Source: an uncultured Clostridia bacterium (lineage in GTDB: Bacteria > Bacillota > Clostridia > Christensenellales > Pumilibacteraceae). From it: DNA of 5,825 bases. Of this stretch, positions 4,768 to 5,825 are shown piece after piece. The stretch lies in assembly GCA_947589145.1 (NCBI GenBank), contig CANQCB010000084.1, positions 1-5,825 of the forward strand, read 5' to 3'. A model generated the notes under the pieces. The model was given only the letters and a program-made list of their open reading frames with translations, did no database searches and was not told the origin of the DNA. The position numbers and the translations under genes are program-made. Every line of letters begins with the position of its first letter. The first letter of the stretch is position 1.

Positions 4768-5691
4768 ATGAGTTTGAGTTCGGTTATGATCGGCGATCTG
4801 CCGCTTTGGGCGTTAATAACGATAGTTGCCCTCGGAGTGTTGTTTATTATCACGTTTATCGTTATGATCGTGTTGGCATTGCGCGGAAAAAAGCACAACG
4901 ACGGCGAAAAAGTCTATGCGCCGCCCGCACAGCCGCAATACATAGTTTTACCGCCCGTGCCCGCTCAACCCGCGGATAATTCCGAACATACCGCGCTCGG
5001 CGACGAGCCGATCGACGTTCCGTTGTTCGACGAGCCCGTCGACGTTCCGTTATACGAGGAATCCGACGACGTCGCGGAAGTCGACCTCGAAGAAGAGGTT
5101 TTGGAGGGCATTCCCGTTCCCGACGCTTCGGAATATACCGAGCCGTACGTTGCGCCCGTGCAACCGAAACCCGAGCCGTACGTCGCTCCCGTACAACCGA
5201 AACCCGAACCGCCGACCGCGAATCTCAATATGGCGACCGCGACGAAACTCGAAATAGCGCCCGCGCCCCGAAAGACGTTGGACGAAGCGTATGTCGAACT
5301 CAGCGCGGAATTTAAGGCATATTTCGACAAAATTATTACTTACGCGCTTTCCAAGTCCGGCGCAAAAGAAACGAAAACAAACAGCAACATCAAAGTAAAG
5401 ATCAAGAGCGATCAAATCGTAAAAGTGTTTATAAAACGCAAAACGCCCGTCGCGTCCTTTCTGATAGAAAACGATATGCTGAAAACCTATCGCAAAGAGT
5501 TGACGAAAAACGACGGCGCAAAGATAGCGGTGAAGCCCATCGACGTGGCAATGTCGGATCGAGAGACTTTCGAAGCGGCAAAAGGTCTCGTGGATATGGC
5601 GTTCGATCAAATAGAGCACGAGCGCGAGTTAAAGAAAGAGGCGCGCAGGGAACGCCGCAGACAGGCAAGAATGAGATCCGACGCGACGTAA
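4768..5691 (+). CDS. Single-span membrane protein with acidic proline-rich linker and uncharacterised C-terminal domain
   Basis: The product has 307 residues. A short N-terminus precedes one hydrophobic helix at about 13-38 (LWALITIVALG onward), followed by RGKK. This favours a cytoplasmic C-terminus by the positive-inside rule. Residues 43-168 form an acidic, Pro/Val-rich, probably disordered linker. It has a tandem 9-residue repeat (DEPIDVPLF/DEPVDVPLY) and an exact 11-residue tandem repeat (EPYVAPVQPKP twice). From about 169 (KTLDEAYVELSAEFKAYF) to 284 there is a compact mixed alpha/beta-looking domain, and the last 20 or so residues are strongly basic (ELKKEARRERRRQARMR). The C-terminal region faintly recalls uncharacterised Clostridia domains, perhaps of the DUF5655 type, but this is a weak impression. 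The function is unknown; the basic tail could contact nucleic acid or acidic lipids. It is monocistronic, with its own promoter and terminator, and codon usage resembles its neighbours. Confidence 0.88.
   Translation: MSLSSVMIGDLPLWALITIVALGVLFIITFIVMIVLALRGKKHNDGEKVYAPPAQPQYIVLPPVPAQPADNSEHTALGDEPIDVPLFDEPVDVPLYEESDDVAEVDLEEEVLEGIPVPDASEYTEPYVAPVQPKPEPYVAPVQPKPEPPTANLNMATATKLEIAPAPRKTLDEAYVELSAEFKAYFDKIITYALSKSGAKETKTNSNIKVKIKSDQIVKVFIKRKTPVASFLIENDMLKTYRKELTKNDGAKIAVKPIDVAMSDRETFEAAKGLVDMAFDQIEHERELKKEARRERRRQARMRSDAT
5002..5055 (+). repeat. 27-base tandem repeat in the linker (two copies)
   Basis: Units 5002-5028 and 5029-5055 encode DEPIDVPLF and DEPVDVPLY, with a few base differences. 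They add acidic residues to the linker of the membrane protein. Confidence 0.85.
5140..5205 (+). repeat. 33-base tandem repeat in the linker (two copies)
   Basis: Units 5140-5172 and 5173-5205 encode identical EPYVAPVQPKP peptides. The base differences are synonymous, so the peptide has been kept while the DNA diverged. This mildly suggests selection on the linker sequence. Confidence 0.88.
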
Positions 5692-5737
5692 AGGTCGGCG
5701 CCCGGCAAGGTAATATCTCAATAGGACGAAATAAAAC

Positions 5738-5774
5738 GCACGCCATTCGGCATCGAATGGCGTGCTGTATTATT
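5738..5774. terminator. Bidirectional Rho-independent terminator
   Basis: GCACGCCATTCG (5738-5749) pairs perfectly with 5754-5765 (12 bp) around a GCAT tetraloop. On the plus strand it is followed by TGTATTATT, about 46 bases after the membrane protein stop. On the minus strand the stem is followed by GTTTTATTT (complement of 5729-5737), an even better tail. It therefore probably ends two convergent genes. Confidence 0.85.
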
Positions 5775-5825
5775 CGTGCAATAGTATCCGAGTCGATCCG
5801 CGCCCGGCGACGAGCGGCTCACGGA
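5770..5825 (-). CDS. Possible 3' end of a convergent gene running off the window
   Basis: On the minus strand an open frame enters from the right edge and ends with TAA at 5772-5770, giving the C-terminal peptide REPLVAGRGSTRILLHE. The stop lies 4 bases before the terminator stem, whose T-rich side faces this direction, as expected for a real gene end. Only 17 complete codons are visible, and I do not recognise the family. Confidence 0.4.
   Translation of the reverse strand, partial: REPLVAGRGSTRILLHE

Noticed and set aside
3675..4898. Upstream extension of the dehydrogenase frame on the minus strand across spo0A
   Set aside because: It is antisense to an unmistakable Spo0A. The MDR protein begins naturally at 3674, directly behind its promoter.
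5050..5619. Minus-strand frames opposite the membrane protein gene
   Set aside because: The sense gene has promoter, ribosome binding site and terminator; the antisense products are only reflections of its biased codons.

Overview
The window looks like a chromosomal piece from a spore-forming, probably uncultured and possibly gut-associated, Clostridia-type Firmicute. The grounds are a complete spo0A gene, a BspA-type leucine-rich-repeat surface protein of the kind common in such genomes, GGAGG-type ribosome binding sites, and three good sigma-A-like promoters that each have a 17-base spacer. No phage, plasmid or CRISPR signature was seen.

Layout from left to right. (1) Positions 1-2042, plus strand: the 3' part of a large LRR_5/BspA-like gene that begins outside the window. 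It contains an internal imperfect tandem duplication (about 903-1160) with a compensated frameshift, and a 94-codon super-repeat. (2) Positions 2043-2657: a 615-base gap with no convincing gene. It is rich in structure: a 63-nt near-palindrome, a 98-nt three-way-junction fold, a diverged direct repeat, and a 19-nt inverted pair lying just after the stops of the two convergent genes. (3) Positions 2658-3674, minus strand: a zinc-type alcohol dehydrogenase-like (MDR) protein that keeps its structural zinc cysteines but has lost the usual catalytic zinc ligands. Its promoter sits so close that the mRNA should be leaderless. (4) Positions 3675-3869: a divergent promoter region with a candidate Spo0A box. 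(5) Positions 3870-4592, plus: spo0A, the sporulation master response regulator. (6) Positions 4593-4767: a hairpin and then a strong promoter. (7) Positions 4768-5691, plus: a single-span membrane protein with an acidic, proline-rich repeat linker and an unrecognised C-terminal domain. (8) Positions 5738-5765: a perfect 12-bp hairpin usable as a terminator on both strands, followed by the probable 3' end of a convergent minus-strand gene that runs off the window.

The genes look like independent transcription units rather than an operon: each complete gene has its own promoter, and hairpins separate them. The only plausible functional link is the shared upstream region of spo0A and the dehydrogenase, where Spo0A could act on either gene. 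spo0A is not preceded by spoIVB as in the classic arrangement. I see no clear previously undescribed multi-gene system. The best leads are the leaderless, catalytic-zinc-less dehydrogenase divergent from spo0A, the structured 2043-2657 gap, and the odd duplication in the LRR gene.
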